Shown piece after piece: positions 32,808 through 42,069 of a stretch of 64,000 nt of DNA; position 1 is the first letter of the stretch; the number at the start of each line of letters is the position of its first letter. The notes under the pieces were generated by a model, which had not been told where the DNA came from, made no database searches, and worked only from the letters and a program-made list of their open reading frames with translations. Both the position numbers and the translations under genes were made by a program. The DNA comes from Salinicola acroporae (GTDB lineage Bacteria > Pseudomonadota > Gammaproteobacteria > Pseudomonadales > Halomonadaceae): assembly GCF_003206615.1 (NCBI RefSeq), contig NZ_PZJW01000001.1, positions 186,001-250,000 of the forward strand, written 5' to 3'.

Positions 32808-35800
32808 ATGGCCGAGCGACGACTCGAGGGCTACTGCACGCTGTGCCGCTCACGCTGCGGCACACAAACCCTCGTGCGCGACAACACGATGATCTCGGTC
32901 AGCCCCGCGCCAGAACATCCCACCGGCGGCGCGCTCTGCGCCAAGGGCCGGGCCATGCCGGAGATCGTCGCGAATCCCAATCGTCTGCGCGCCCCGCTCA
33001 AACGCGTGTCACCCAAAGGCACCGCCAAACCGCAATGGCAGGAAATTTCCTGGTCGGAGGCGCTGGATGAGATCGCCACGCGCCTGGGCACCATTCGGAC
33101 GTCGCACGGCGCCGAATCCGTCGCCTTCGCGGTGACTACGCCCAGCGGCACGCCCATGGTCGACAGTTTCGAGTGGGTCGAGCGTTTCGTGCGCTGTTTC
33201 GGGTCGCCCAATCTGATCTACGCAGTGGAGGTGTGCGGCTGGCACAAGGACCACGCCCACAAGCTGACTTTCGGTCAAGGCATCGGCTTCGCGGACTACG
33301 AACGAGCCGATGTCATCGTGCTGTGGGGTCACAATCCGGCGCGCACCTGGCTCGCCCAGGCCTCGAGAATTGCCGCGGCGCGCAGTCGCGGTGCAAAGGT
33401 CGTCGTGATCGACCCCAAGCCTGACGGATCCGGGCAACAGGCCGATTTGTGGCTGCGCGTCAGACCCGGTACGGACTCGGCCATCGCCATGGGCGCCATT
33501 CGCCACCTGATCGCAACGAAGACCTACGACGACGCCTTCGTGAGACGCTGGACGAACGCCTGCGCGCTGGTGAATCGGGCCACGGGGCACTTGGTCAGAG
33601 CACGATCGTTGTGGCGTGGGGCCGCACCGGACACATTGGTCGTCGTGGACGAAAGCGGGGAGCTACGCCCTTTCGACCCGAGGCATGCCGATACGAGCGC
33701 TGACGATCTGGCGCTTCGTTATCAGATGACGTTGAGCGACCTGGACGGCAACAAATTTCAGGCCACCACGGTCTTCATGTTGCTGGAAGCATCCAGTGAA
33801 CCGTTTACCCCGTCACATGTCGTGGAGATGTGCTGGGTCGACCCCGATCCGCTCGAGCAGTTCTATACACTGCTCGAGCACAACCCGCGCCTGGCCTATC
33901 ACGCGTGGACGGGCGTAGGGCAGCATACCAACGCCACCGCTATCGAGCGGGCCATCGCCAGCCTCTACGCCTTGACCGGCGCCTGTGACGCGCCCGGCGG
34001 CAATATCTGGCCGACGCCGCCGCCGACCCGTTCCGTCAACGACTATGCCCTGCTGGAACCGTCGCAGCAGAGGAAAGCGCTGGGACTCGACGAACTGCCG
34101 CTCGGCCCACCCGCCAACGGTTGGATCACGGCCCGCGATTTCCGCCGGGCCGTGCTCGAGGCTCACCCTTATCCGATACGAGCGTTGATGAGTTTCGGAA
34201 CCAATTTCGTCGCCTCTCAGGCCGATGCCGCCAGCAATCTTCGCGCCCTGCACGCTCTCGACTTCCACGTGCACGCCGACATCTTCATGAACCCGACCGC
34301 TGAGTGCGCCGACATCGTGCTACCGGTCAACCTCCCGGCCGAGCGTGACGCGCTCAAGATCGGCTTCGAGATCGATCAGGCCGCAGTGGAAACGATCCAG
34401 TTCCGCCAGAAGGCCATCGACTGTGAGTTCGATGCGCGCTCCGACTACGACATCGCCTTGGAACTCGCCACGCGGTTGGGCCACGCGGAAGCGTTCTTCA
34501 ACGGCGACATCGAAACCGGCTGGAACTGGCAACTGGAACCGCTGGGCATCTCCGTCGAGCAACTGCGCCGGTGTCCGGGTGGCAAACGGTTTCCCCAGCA
34601 AGCGCCACTGTACAAATACCGTCAGTCGGATTCGACAGACCGCCTGAAGGGTTTTCCCACCGAATCCGGGCTGGTGGAGCTCTACTCTGAGCGACTGTTC
34701 GACGTGCACTACCCGCCGGTCGCCACTCACCTTGAAAGCGACGCCGCCAACGAGAGTGACAATGCGCGATACCCTCTCACCTTGACCACGGCCAAGTCAG
34801 GCTGGTTCGTGCATACGTCGCACCGCCACATCGCTTCACTGCGCAAGAAATCCCCCGACCCCGGTGTCGAGATCAGCCCGGCATTGGCCAGCTCCCGTGG
34901 GCTCGAGGAGGGGGATTGGGCCGTGATCGAGACGAACGCCGGACAAGCGGAACTGCGCGTAAAGCTCAACCAACGGCTGGATGATCGCGTGGTCATCGCG
35001 GAATTCGGCTGGTGGCAGTCCTCGGAGGCCTTCAATCGTCCGGCGACTCCGGTCGCAGGCCCCGGCACCCGAAACATCAACGCGGTATTGAGCGATCACG
35101 CACGCGACCCCATCAGTGGCTCGGTACCGCTGCGGGCGGTCTCCTGCCAGATTCGAGCGCATACCAGCGCCAATGCGGGAAACTGGGGCGGCTGGCGGGA
35201 CTTTACGGTCACGGCCAGACGTGTAGAAAGTGAGGATACCGTGGCGCTCGAGCTCGAACCCTGTAACGGCCAACCCCTGCCTGCCTTCCTCCCCGGACAA
35301 TACGTGCCGTTGAGGCTTGATGAAAACGGCCCGACGCGCGCCTACTCGCTGACTGGCTCGGGGCTGCCGGCCGCTACCTTGTCCATCGGCGTGCGGCGTC
35401 AAGGCGGCGACGCCGGGACACAGGCTGGCACCTCGGTCTCCACGGCCATTCATCGGCTCGAGTTGGGTAGACGTCTGCAACTGGGTTCCCCTCGCGGTGC
35501 GTTCAATCCGCCCACGTTCGCCACCGGACGCCCGCTCATCTTTCTGGCTGCCGGTATCGGTATCACGCCGTTCGTGAGCGTGTTGGCGCGGCTCGCCTGC
35601 GAGGGCAGCACGAGCGATATCCACCTGTTGCACGGCTGTCGCAACTCGCAGGCGCACCCCTTTGCCCGGCGATTGAAGGCGCTGGACGCCGAGTTGCCCG
35701 GTCTGAAGCGAACGAGTGCATACTCCGCCCCGCTGGCGTCGGATCGCCTCGGCGAGCATTTCTCACACCACGGGCGCATTGATTTCGGGAGCGTCGCATC

Positions 35801-36200
35801 GTGGGTCTCACGCAGGCCCCTCGTCTATATCTGCGGCTCCCCCGCGTTCACCCGCGCGGCGAAAAAAGCCATGCAGGCGCTGGGAATTCCGGCGTTCGAT
35901 ATCGTGGCGGAATCATTCAAATCGCCGGCCACGATTCCCGATGGACTCGAATCTCAGACCGTGCGGCTGGCTGGTAGCGATCGCGAATTCGTATGGCGAC
36001 CGGAAATGGGCTCGCTGCTCGATGCGGCGACGGCGCATGGTATTTCGCTACCCAATGGATGCCGCGTCGGCCAGTGCGAAAGCTGCCTGTGCCATATCGT
36101 CAGTGGAAAAACCGCCCACCTTCAGGAGACACAGCTCGAAGAGAATCAATGCCTCACCTGCCAGGCCATTCCGCTGACGCCTATCACGCTTGCCGTTTAG
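32808..36200 (+). CDS. Molybdopterin oxidoreductase fused to flavin reductase and 2Fe-2S ferredoxin
   Basis: This 1130-residue protein joins three modules. Residues 1-750 are a DMSO-reductase-family bis-MGD domain. A 4Fe-4S site (C10, C13, C17, C44) leads it, C143 in EVCGWHKDH is the likely molybdenum ligand, and a C-terminal molybdopterin dinucleotide-binding domain closes it. About 800-1030 is a ferredoxin-NADP-reductase-like domain (RAYSL at about 843; FLAAGIGITPF). About 1045-1130 is a plant-type ferredoxin (C1085, C1090, C1093, C1115 or C1118). The reductase tail resembles Rieske-oxygenase reductases. It has no Tat signal, so it should work in the cytosol on NAD(P)H or NAD(P)+. The substrate is unknown; the neighbour is a fatty-acid transporter. 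Confidence 0.88.
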   Translation: MAERRLEGYCTLCRSRCGTQTLVRDNTMISVSPAPEHPTGGALCAKGRAMPEIVANPNRLRAPLKRVSPKGTAKPQWQEISWSEALDEIATRLGTIRTSHGAESVAFAVTTPSGTPMVDSFEWVERFVRCFGSPNLIYAVEVCGWHKDHAHKLTFGQGIGFADYERADVIVLWGHNPARTWLAQASRIAAARSRGAKVVVIDPKPDGSGQQADLWLRVRPGTDSAIAMGAIRHLIATKTYDDAFVRRWTNACALVNRATGHLVRARSLWRGAAPDTLVVVDESGELRPFDPRHADTSADDLALRYQMTLSDLDGNKFQATTVFMLLEASSEPFTPSHVVEMCWVDPDPLEQFYTLLEHNPRLAYHAWTGVGQHTNATAIERAIASLYALTGACDAPGGNIWPTPPPTRSVNDYALLEPSQQRKALGLDELPLGPPANGWITARDFRRAVLEAHPYPIRALMSFGTNFVASQADAASNLRALHALDFHVHADIFMNPTAECADIVLPVNLPAERDALKIGFEIDQAAVETIQFRQKAIDCEFDARSDYDIALELATRLGHAEAFFNGDIETGWNWQLEPLGISVEQLRRCPGGKRFPQQAPLYKYRQSDSTDRLKGFPTESGLVELYSERLFDVHYPPVATHLESDAANESDNARYPLTLTTAKSGWFVHTSHRHIASLRKKSPDPGVEISPALASSRGLEEGDWAVIETNAGQAELRVKLNQRLDDRVVIAEFGWWQSSEAFNRPATPVAGPGTRNINAVLSDHARDPISGSVPLRAVSCQIRAHTSANAGNWGGWRDFTVTARRVESEDTVALELEPCNGQPLPAFLPGQYVPLRLDENGPTRAYSLTGSGLPAATLSIGVRRQGGDAGTQAGTSVSTAIHRLELGRRLQLGSPRGAFNPPTFATGRPLIFLAAGIGITPFVSVLARLACEGSTSDIHLLHGCRNSQAHPFARRLKALDAELPGLKRTSAYSAPLASDRLGEHFSHHGRIDFGSVASWVSRRPLVYICGSPAFTRAAKKAMQALGIPAFDIVAESFKSPATIPDGLESQTVRLAGSDREFVWRPEMGSLLDAATAHGISLPNGCRVGQCESCLCHIVSGKTAHLQETQLEENQCLTCQAIPLTPITLAV

Positions 36201-36328
36201 TAGAGGACAGTGCAGATACCGACACCAATAACAATGAACGGGAAAAAATGCGCCGTACCCGCCACAACCAGAAAGACCCTTCTAACAACCACAATCAAAC
36301 CTCTCGTAGTCGAGACAAGGATCGAGAA

Positions 36329-37642
36329 ATGATCAAACCATTGACCCAGGCGTTCGTGACGCTCTTCGACCGCTACATGCCAGACCCTTTCGTACTGGTA
36401 TTGCTCATCACGCTACTGGTTTTCTTCTGCGGTATTGCGTTCGAAGGTCAGACCCCACTGGCGATGCTGGACTACTGGCAGGGTGGGTTCTGGAATCTGT
36501 TGAGCTTCGCCATGCAGATGACACTGATCCTGGTCGCGGGTTTTGCCGTCGCCAAGACGCCGCTGTTCGAACGCCTGGTCGATCGCCTGGCCAGCATTGC
36601 CAAGACGCCCGGGCGCGCCATCATCACCGTCAGCCTATCCACGCTGATTATCTGCTGGCTCAACTGGGGCATGGGACTCGTCGCGGGGGCCATACTGGCC
36701 CGCCAGCTATCGGCCCGCGTCGAGGGCGTCGATTACCGCCTACTGGTGGCAAGCGCCTACGCGGGCTTTATCACCTTCCACGCGGGGCTCTCGGGTTCGG
36801 CGCCGCTGTTGATCGCCACACCGGGCAATTTCCTGGAAGACCAGATCGGACTGATTTCTACCACTGAAACGATCTTCGGCTGGTTAAACATCAAGATAAT
36901 GATCGCCGTTCTTATCGTCATGCCGCTGACCTGCCGACTACTGATGCGAGGCATCGACAAGCCCGTCACCTTGAACGTCGAACAGACCGAGGCAGTGATA
37001 AGAGAGACACGTTCCGCGAGAGATCTTCGCCCCGCCGAGCGCCTCGAACGGTCCAGAACCCTGGCTTGGATATCCGCGGCACTTGGCGCGGCCTGCCTTT
37101 CGCTCTATGTCGCCAACGGAGGTGGTCTCAATCTCAATCTGGTCATTTTCATTCTCATTTTCCTGGGTCTGGCGCTGCACGCCAACGTTCAGAGCTTTCT
37201 CAAGGCGCTCGATGACTCGACCCAGGGCATATCGGGAATTCTGATCCAATTTCCCTTCTATGCCGGCATCATGGGGATGATGAATTCATCCGGACTTGGC
37301 AGTAGTATTGCGCAGTTTTTCGTCAATATCTCATCGGCCGATACGCTGCCTTTTTTGAGTTTCCTGTCGGCAGGGTTCATCAACATTTTCATTCCGTCGG
37401 GCGGCGGACAGTGGGCCGTCCAGGGTCCCATTCTCGCCGAGGCCTCGCAGTCGCTGAACGCCTATTTTCCGGACGTGGTCATGGGCTTCGTCTGGGGCGA
37501 CACGCTGACCAACCTCATCCAGCCATTCTGGGCGCTACCGGTGCTGGCCATCGCGGGGTTGAAAGCGCGTGACATCATGGGCTTTTGCGCGATGATCATG
37601 ATCGCGACCGGGATTGCCATTTCTCTCGTGCTGCTCTTCTAG
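36329..37642 (+). CDS. Short-chain fatty acid transporter (AtoE family)
   Basis: The 437-residue integral membrane protein has about 11-12 helices. The AtoE-family motifs are FHAGLSGSAPLLIATPGNFL, QFPFYAGIMGMMNSSGL, FINIFIPSGGGQWAVQGP and GDTLTNLIQPFWALP. The ATG at 36329 has AAGGA upstream; the frame is open into the preceding gene but only as a shadow. The family carries acetoacetate, butyrate and related short acids. It lies 128 bp behind the molybdopterin fusion gene and is closed by a terminator, so it probably imports that enzyme's substrate. Confidence 0.88.
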   Translation: MIKPLTQAFVTLFDRYMPDPFVLVLLITLLVFFCGIAFEGQTPLAMLDYWQGGFWNLLSFAMQMTLILVAGFAVAKTPLFERLVDRLASIAKTPGRAIITVSLSTLIICWLNWGMGLVAGAILARQLSARVEGVDYRLLVASAYAGFITFHAGLSGSAPLLIATPGNFLEDQIGLISTTETIFGWLNIKIMIAVLIVMPLTCRLLMRGIDKPVTLNVEQTEAVIRETRSARDLRPAERLERSRTLAWISAALGAACLSLYVANGGGLNLNLVIFILIFLGLALHANVQSFLKALDDSTQGISGILIQFPFYAGIMGMMNSSGLGSSIAQFFVNISSADTLPFLSFLSAGFINIFIPSGGGQWAVQGPILAEASQSLNAYFPDVVMGFVWGDTLTNLIQPFWALPVLAIAGLKARDIMGFCAMIMIATGIAISLVLLF

Positions 37643-37688
37643 GTGCCGACAAGCCTGAATAGCCAGCGGTATCTCCAAATCACGAAAA

Positions 37689-37726
37689 CAATCGGGCCAG
37701 CCGGTACCAATCGGTTGGCCCGATTG
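37689..37726 (+). terminator. Hairpin terminator after the AtoE-family gene
   Basis: CAATCGGGCCAGCCG at 37689-37703 pairs with CGGTTGGCCCGATTG at 37712-37726 with one mismatch and an eight-base loop. It stands between two convergent genes and may serve both. Confidence 0.75.
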
Positions 37727-37737
37727 TCCTCAACGAT

Positions 37738-38583
37738 TTACTCCCCAGAGGGAGCAGTCAGGATGCGCTCCCGACGCAGATAATCGATCAGCTTCTCGGC
37801 GGCCTCCTCCGGCGAGAGGTCGGTCAATACCTGGCCACCCGACGCGGAGGACTTGGCCGCGGCCGCCTTGAAGCGATCCCGCGCATTGGTCGATTTGACC
37901 ACTTTGAGACGCTTGGGCCGCGCGCGGGCCGGCTGCCACTGCCACGCCGCCTGCAGCGTATCGGGCTCGGCCGTGACATTCGCCACCGCCTCCACCCGCC
38001 CGCGCCGGGACGGGCCGAAAGCGCTCTGGCGCGGCATCGGTGCCACGCCATCGACGCACAGCAGGCATGGCAGACGCACTTCGAGCCGCCGTCGCTGACC
38101 CTGGGGTAGCGCCTGCAGCACGGTGACGCGGTCGCCCGCGTAGTGCTCGATCGCGGCGACGCCGGTGGCCACCGCCCAGCCCAGCCGCTCGGCCAGCAGA
38201 TAGGGCAGCAGGCCCGAACCCTCGCCGCACTCGGCGCGCTGCCCGGTCAGCACCAGGTTGGCGCCATAGGCCTCGAGCCAGTTCGCCAGCAGCGGCACGG
38301 CGTCGTCGCCGGCGGCCATTGGCAGCAGCGAGAGCTCGCCGGGCCCGCCGGCACCCTCGAGACCGTGGAACATGCCCAGGTACTCCGGCAGCGCCGCATC
38401 CTCGGCATCGCCGGCGTGGGCCAGATGCAGCGAGGCCCCCGCCAGTGCCAGCCCCATCTCCACCGCGCGGGCATCCTCCCGCGCCCGTCCGGCGCGCCCG
38501 GAGACCGGATGCCGGCCGCTGGAGACCAGCGCGACGACCCTGGCCTCACCGGCCGCGCTGGCGCTGCGCTCAGGCTGCGTCAT
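37738..38583 (-). CDS. etfB: Electron transfer flavoprotein beta subunit of the dimethylglycine pathway
   Basis: Started at 38583, the protein has 281 residues. ETF-beta features include EDARAVEMGLALA, the LVLTGQRAECGEGSGLLPYLLAE segment, GWAVATGVAAIE and the C-terminal EKLIDYLRRERIL. It has the character of the divergent ETF found next to dgcAB in Pseudomonas (PA5400-PA5401 type), not of the housekeeping ETF. With EtfA it should carry electrons from DgcAB. The gene overlaps etfA by 14 bp and is last in the operon. Confidence 0.85.
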   Translation of the reverse strand: MTQPERSASAAGEARVVALVSSGRHPVSGRAGRAREDARAVEMGLALAGASLHLAHAGDAEDAALPEYLGMFHGLEGAGGPGELSLLPMAAGDDAVPLLANWLEAYGANLVLTGQRAECGEGSGLLPYLLAERLGWAVATGVAAIEHYAGDRVTVLQALPQGQRRRLEVRLPCLLCVDGVAPMPRQSAFGPSRRGRVEAVANVTAEPDTLQAAWQWQPARARPKRLKVVKSTNARDRFKAAAAKSSASGGQVLTDLSPEEAAEKLIDYLRRERILTAPSGE

Positions 38584-39868
38584 GGCGCACCTCCTCGTGC
38601 CGGCTGTCGCCGCTCTCGGGTTGGGGTTGGGGTTGGCCCAGCTGGGAACAGACCGCCGCCAGCACCGCATCACCATCGCCGATGATGGCGAAGTCGGCAC
38701 GCTTGACCATGTCGCAGCTCGGGTCGCTGTTGATCGCTACCACCCGCTGACACTTGGTGATGCCCTGCAGGTGCTGTACCGCGCCGGAGATCCCCACCGC
38801 GACATAGCAGCTCGCGCTGACGAAGGTACCGGTGGCGCCGACCTGGCGCGCGCGCGGCATGTAGCCGTCATCGACGGCCACCCGCGAGGCACCCTCGCTG
38901 GCACCCAGCACCTTGGCGGCGTGATGGTAGCCCTCCCAGTCGCTGACACCGCGGCCGGCGGAGAGAATGAAGGGCGCCTGGGCCAGCGGGATCTGCTGCG
39001 GGTCCACCGCGACCCGGCCGCGGTCGATGACACCCGGCGCCGCTGACGCATCACCCGCCGAGGCGTCGAGATCCAGCAGCGTCGCCGCATGGCGGGTGTC
39101 GCTGACCGGTTCGGCGCACTCCGGCAGTGCCAGCAGCACCCGCGCCACGTCGCGCTGGATGTCCTGGCGGTCGCCGGCGCGGGAGAGCGTCTGGCCATCG
39201 GCGAACTGCCACACCCGGGTCGCCGCACGCGCCGCGCGTGCCGCAGCGTCGCCGGCAAGCGCCAACCGCGCGGCCAGGCGCCGGCCGAGATCGCCACCAC
39301 CGGGGAAGTCGTCGGCAAAGATCCAGTGCGCCGGGGCGAGTGCGGTTTCCACCGCTGCGAGCGCCGCCAGGCGTGCCTCCGGCGCGTAGCTGTCGGCGTC
39401 GACCTGGGACGACAGATCGATCCGGCGGTCGGCGCCGGCCTCCTCGAGCCCGGCGACCTCGGCCTGGAAGGTGACCGCAACCACGGCCACCCCCGTCTCG
39501 GCACCGCCGCGGGCCTCGGCCAGCTGGCGCGCCAGTCCGAGCAAGTCGCGGTCGTGATCGCTCAGGCGCCCTTCCGGCAACTCCGGCACCACCGCGACAT
39601 ACGCCGTGGGCGTGTCGATAGTGACCTGGCGCCGGCTCGGCTCGGCGCTGGCCTGGGTACCACCTGCCGCCGCCTCGACGCTGGCGCCGCTGCGGTCGAT
39701 GCGCTTGATGCCGTTGGGGCCGATCGCGCCCAGGGCGTGAGGGTTGATCCGGGTCACGCCGTCGGCACTGGTCCAGCGCCAAGCTGGCCGTGCGAATTCG
39801 AGATGACGCGGATGCAGCCGATTGCGCCGAGCGCGTTCGGCGTGCGGGTCGAGTCGTCTGACACTCAT
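38570..39868 (-). CDS. etfA: Electron transfer flavoprotein alpha subunit of the dimethylglycine pathway
   Basis: The 432-residue protein has an ETF-alpha C-terminal FAD domain (ILSAGRGVSDWEGY, SRVAVDDGYMPRARQVGATG, YVAVGISGAVQHLQGI, VAINSDPSCDM). Its N-terminal extension is about 100 residues longer than in ordinary EtfA and rich in Arg. That extension is typical of the betaine-pathway paralogue. The start overlaps the dgcB stop (ATGA) and the stop overlaps etfB. Function follows from position: electron acceptor for dimethylglycine demethylation. Confidence 0.88.
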   Translation of the reverse strand: MSVRRLDPHAERARRNRLHPRHLEFARPAWRWTSADGVTRINPHALGAIGPNGIKRIDRSGASVEAAAGGTQASAEPSRRQVTIDTPTAYVAVVPELPEGRLSDHDRDLLGLARQLAEARGGAETGVAVVAVTFQAEVAGLEEAGADRRIDLSSQVDADSYAPEARLAALAAVETALAPAHWIFADDFPGGGDLGRRLAARLALAGDAAARAARAATRVWQFADGQTLSRAGDRQDIQRDVARVLLALPECAEPVSDTRHAATLLDLDASAGDASAAPGVIDRGRVAVDPQQIPLAQAPFILSAGRGVSDWEGYHHAAKVLGASEGASRVAVDDGYMPRARQVGATGTFVSASCYVAVGISGAVQHLQGITKCQRVVAINSDPSCDMVKRADFAIIGDGDAVLAAVCSQLGQPQPQPESGDSRHEEVRHDAA

Positions 39869-41847
39869 GCCGGAACCTCCTCAGGGGCTTCGGTGCTGTT
39901 ACGCGCGGTCGGCGCCGCAGCCGGCTCGGCCAGTGCGGCGGCGACCAGCTCGGCGAGATCCTTGACCTGGGGCCGCGGCTCGACCACGCCCTCGAGCATT
40001 GCGGTGCACTGGGGGCAGGCCACGGCCACGGTGGTCGCCCCGGTCTCGCGCACGTCCTCCATGCGCATGTCGGGGATACGCGCCTTGCCCGGCACGTCGG
40101 AGAGCGCGGCACCGCCACCGCCGCCACAGCAGCGCGAGCGGTAGCCGGAGCGCTCCATCTCGGCGACCTCGACGCCGAGCGCGGCGAGCACCTGGCGCGG
40201 CGCGGCGAACTCACCGTTGTAGCGGCCCAGATAGCAGGGGTCGTGATAGGTCACCGTCTCGCCCGGCTCGGCGGCCTTGACGCTGAGCCGGCCGGCGTCG
40301 AACAGCTCGGCAATGAAGGTCGAGTGGTGCTTGACCACGTAGTCGCCGCCGAAGGCGCCATACTCGCGACCCAGCACATGGAAGCTGTGCGGGTCGGCGG
40401 TGACGATGCGCTGGAAGCGGTAGCGCGACAGCGTGGCGATATTGCGCTCGGCGAGGCGCTGGAAGGTGGCCTCGTCACCCAGTCGGCGGGCGACGTCGCC
40501 GCTGTCGCGCTCTTCGTCACCCAGCACGGCGAAGTCGACCTCGGCGGCGCGCAGGATCTTGACCAGCGAGCGCAGGGTGCGCTGGTTGCGCATGTCGAAG
40601 GCGCCGTCGCCCAGCCACAGCAGCACATCGACTCCTTCCGGGCGCTGCTGGATACGCGGGATATCGAGGTCCGCCGCCCAGTCCAGGCGCGAGGCGTTGT
40701 CGAGCCCGCCGGGGTTGTCGGTGGCGATCAGATTGTCGATCGCCGCGGCACCCTTCTCTGGGGTCTCGCCCCGCTCCAGAGTGATGAAGCGGCGCATGTC
40801 GACGATGGCATCCACGTGCTCGATCATCATCGGGCACTCTTCGACACAGGCGCGGCACGTGGTGCACGCCCACAGCGTCTGCGCCTCGACCAGCTGCGGC
40901 ACGATGGCATCAGTTGGCCCACCATGGTGCTTGCCGACCTCGATGCCGGGATAACCGGAGCCGGCATAGCGGGCGTCACTGCCGCCGGCCATGCCCACGA
41001 CCATGTCCTGGATCAGCTTCTTGGGGTTGAGCGGCTGGCCGGCGGCGTAGGCCGGGCAGACATTCTGGCAGCGGCCGCACTGGACGCAGGCGTCGAAACC
41101 GAGCAGTTGCTCCCACTGGAAATCGGCGGGCTTCTCCACGCCCAGCGTCTTCGCCGTGAGATCGAGCGGGAAGAGCGCGGTGGAGCGGCTGCCACGATGC
41201 ACATCGTGCGCCACGTCGCGGTGCTGATCGTCGAACCGCTCGGGGCGGCGATGGAAGGCCAGATGGAAGGTACCGGCGAAGGCGTGCTTCATCGGCCCGC
41301 CCCAGCCCATGCCGATCAGCATCTCGGCCAGGCCCCAGGCGACCAGTGCCAGCAGGATCAGCGCCAGCACGCCGCCACCCAGTACGGTCGGCGCCACGCC
41401 CACCAGCGGCAGGCTGACCAGGAACATGCCCACCGAGTAGGCCAGCAGACTCTTCGACAGCCGCTGCCACGGCCCCTTGGAGAGCTTGGCCGGCGGATCG
41501 ATACGCCGGCGGTTGACCGCCAGCGCGCCGATGAACATGCACAGGCTCGCCGCCAGCAGCAGCCCGCCCAGAATCGGGTTGCGCCAGCCGAAGCCGTGGA
41601 CCACCAGCGCCAGCGCCATGGCAGCGACGAAGCCCCCGGCGGTGGCCACGTGGGTGTGCGCGATCGCCTTGTCGCGGGCGACCACATGGTGCAGGTCGTT
41701 GAGATAGCGCTTGGGCATCAGCACGAGCCGATGCCAACGCATCGGCGTGCGCCGCCCCTGGCGCCACAGCCGGATGCGGCGCACCGCGCCCGCCGCACCC
41801 ACCGCCAGCGCGGCAAAGATCAGAATGGGGAGTAGCGTCTGCAGCAT
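39865..41847 (-). CDS. dgcB: Dimethylglycine demethylation protein DgcB, membrane Fe-S protein
   Basis: The 660-residue protein has about five N-terminal membrane helices (DUF3483-type region). Two 4Fe-4S motifs follow (CVQCGRCQNVCP and CTTCRACVEECP), then two CCG heterodisulfide-reductase-like domains (HDPCYLGRYN and SRCCGGGGG). It resembles glycolate-oxidase/Hdr iron-sulfur subunits and should pass electrons from DgcA toward the membrane or ETF. The start at 41847 has GGAG upstream. It follows dgcA after a 222-bp gap that contains a long hairpin. Confidence 0.92.
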   Translation of the reverse strand: MLQTLLPILIFAALAVGAAGAVRRIRLWRQGRRTPMRWHRLVLMPKRYLNDLHHVVARDKAIAHTHVATAGGFVAAMALALVVHGFGWRNPILGGLLLAASLCMFIGALAVNRRRIDPPAKLSKGPWQRLSKSLLAYSVGMFLVSLPLVGVAPTVLGGGVLALILLALVAWGLAEMLIGMGWGGPMKHAFAGTFHLAFHRRPERFDDQHRDVAHDVHRGSRSTALFPLDLTAKTLGVEKPADFQWEQLLGFDACVQCGRCQNVCPAYAAGQPLNPKKLIQDMVVGMAGGSDARYAGSGYPGIEVGKHHGGPTDAIVPQLVEAQTLWACTTCRACVEECPMMIEHVDAIVDMRRFITLERGETPEKGAAAIDNLIATDNPGGLDNASRLDWAADLDIPRIQQRPEGVDVLLWLGDGAFDMRNQRTLRSLVKILRAAEVDFAVLGDEERDSGDVARRLGDEATFQRLAERNIATLSRYRFQRIVTADPHSFHVLGREYGAFGGDYVVKHHSTFIAELFDAGRLSVKAAEPGETVTYHDPCYLGRYNGEFAAPRQVLAALGVEVAEMERSGYRSRCCGGGGGAALSDVPGKARIPDMRMEDVRETGATTVAVACPQCTAMLEGVVEPRPQVKDLAELVAAALAEPAAAPTARNSTEAPEEVPA

Positions 41848-41963
41848 CGGACTTCTCCGGAAATCGCACCGACCATGAAAGCGTATCGGATCGGGTTGGC
41901 GAGAGGCGGTCGAAAAAGCGCGTACCGCCCTGATCACCAGGCTAGAGAAAGCGTCATGAGCGA

Positions 41964-42052
41964 CGCTCAGGCGCGGCGAAGGACGGCGAGCCAGCGGAGT
42001 GGACGTGTTTGTCCATGAGCATGGCGAGCCGGACTTCAACAATGCCTGAGCG
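41964..42052 (-). repeat. Long intergenic hairpin between dgcA and dgcB
   Basis: CGCTCAGGC at 41964-41972 pairs perfectly with GCCTGAGCG at 42044-42052. An inner TGGAC/GTCCA stem at 42000-42015 carries a six-base loop. The inner block GTGGACG..TGTCCATGAGC also occurs in the hairpin at 44891-45008. A separate small stem (TGCACT/AGTGCA, 42066-42080) covers the dgcA stop codon. Confidence 0.65.
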
Positions 42053-42069
42053 AGCGCAATCGCTTTGCA

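Noticed and set aside
40243-41835. A 530-codon open frame antisense to dgcB.
   Set aside because: It is a shadow of dgcB, rich in Gln, His and Arg, with no motif.
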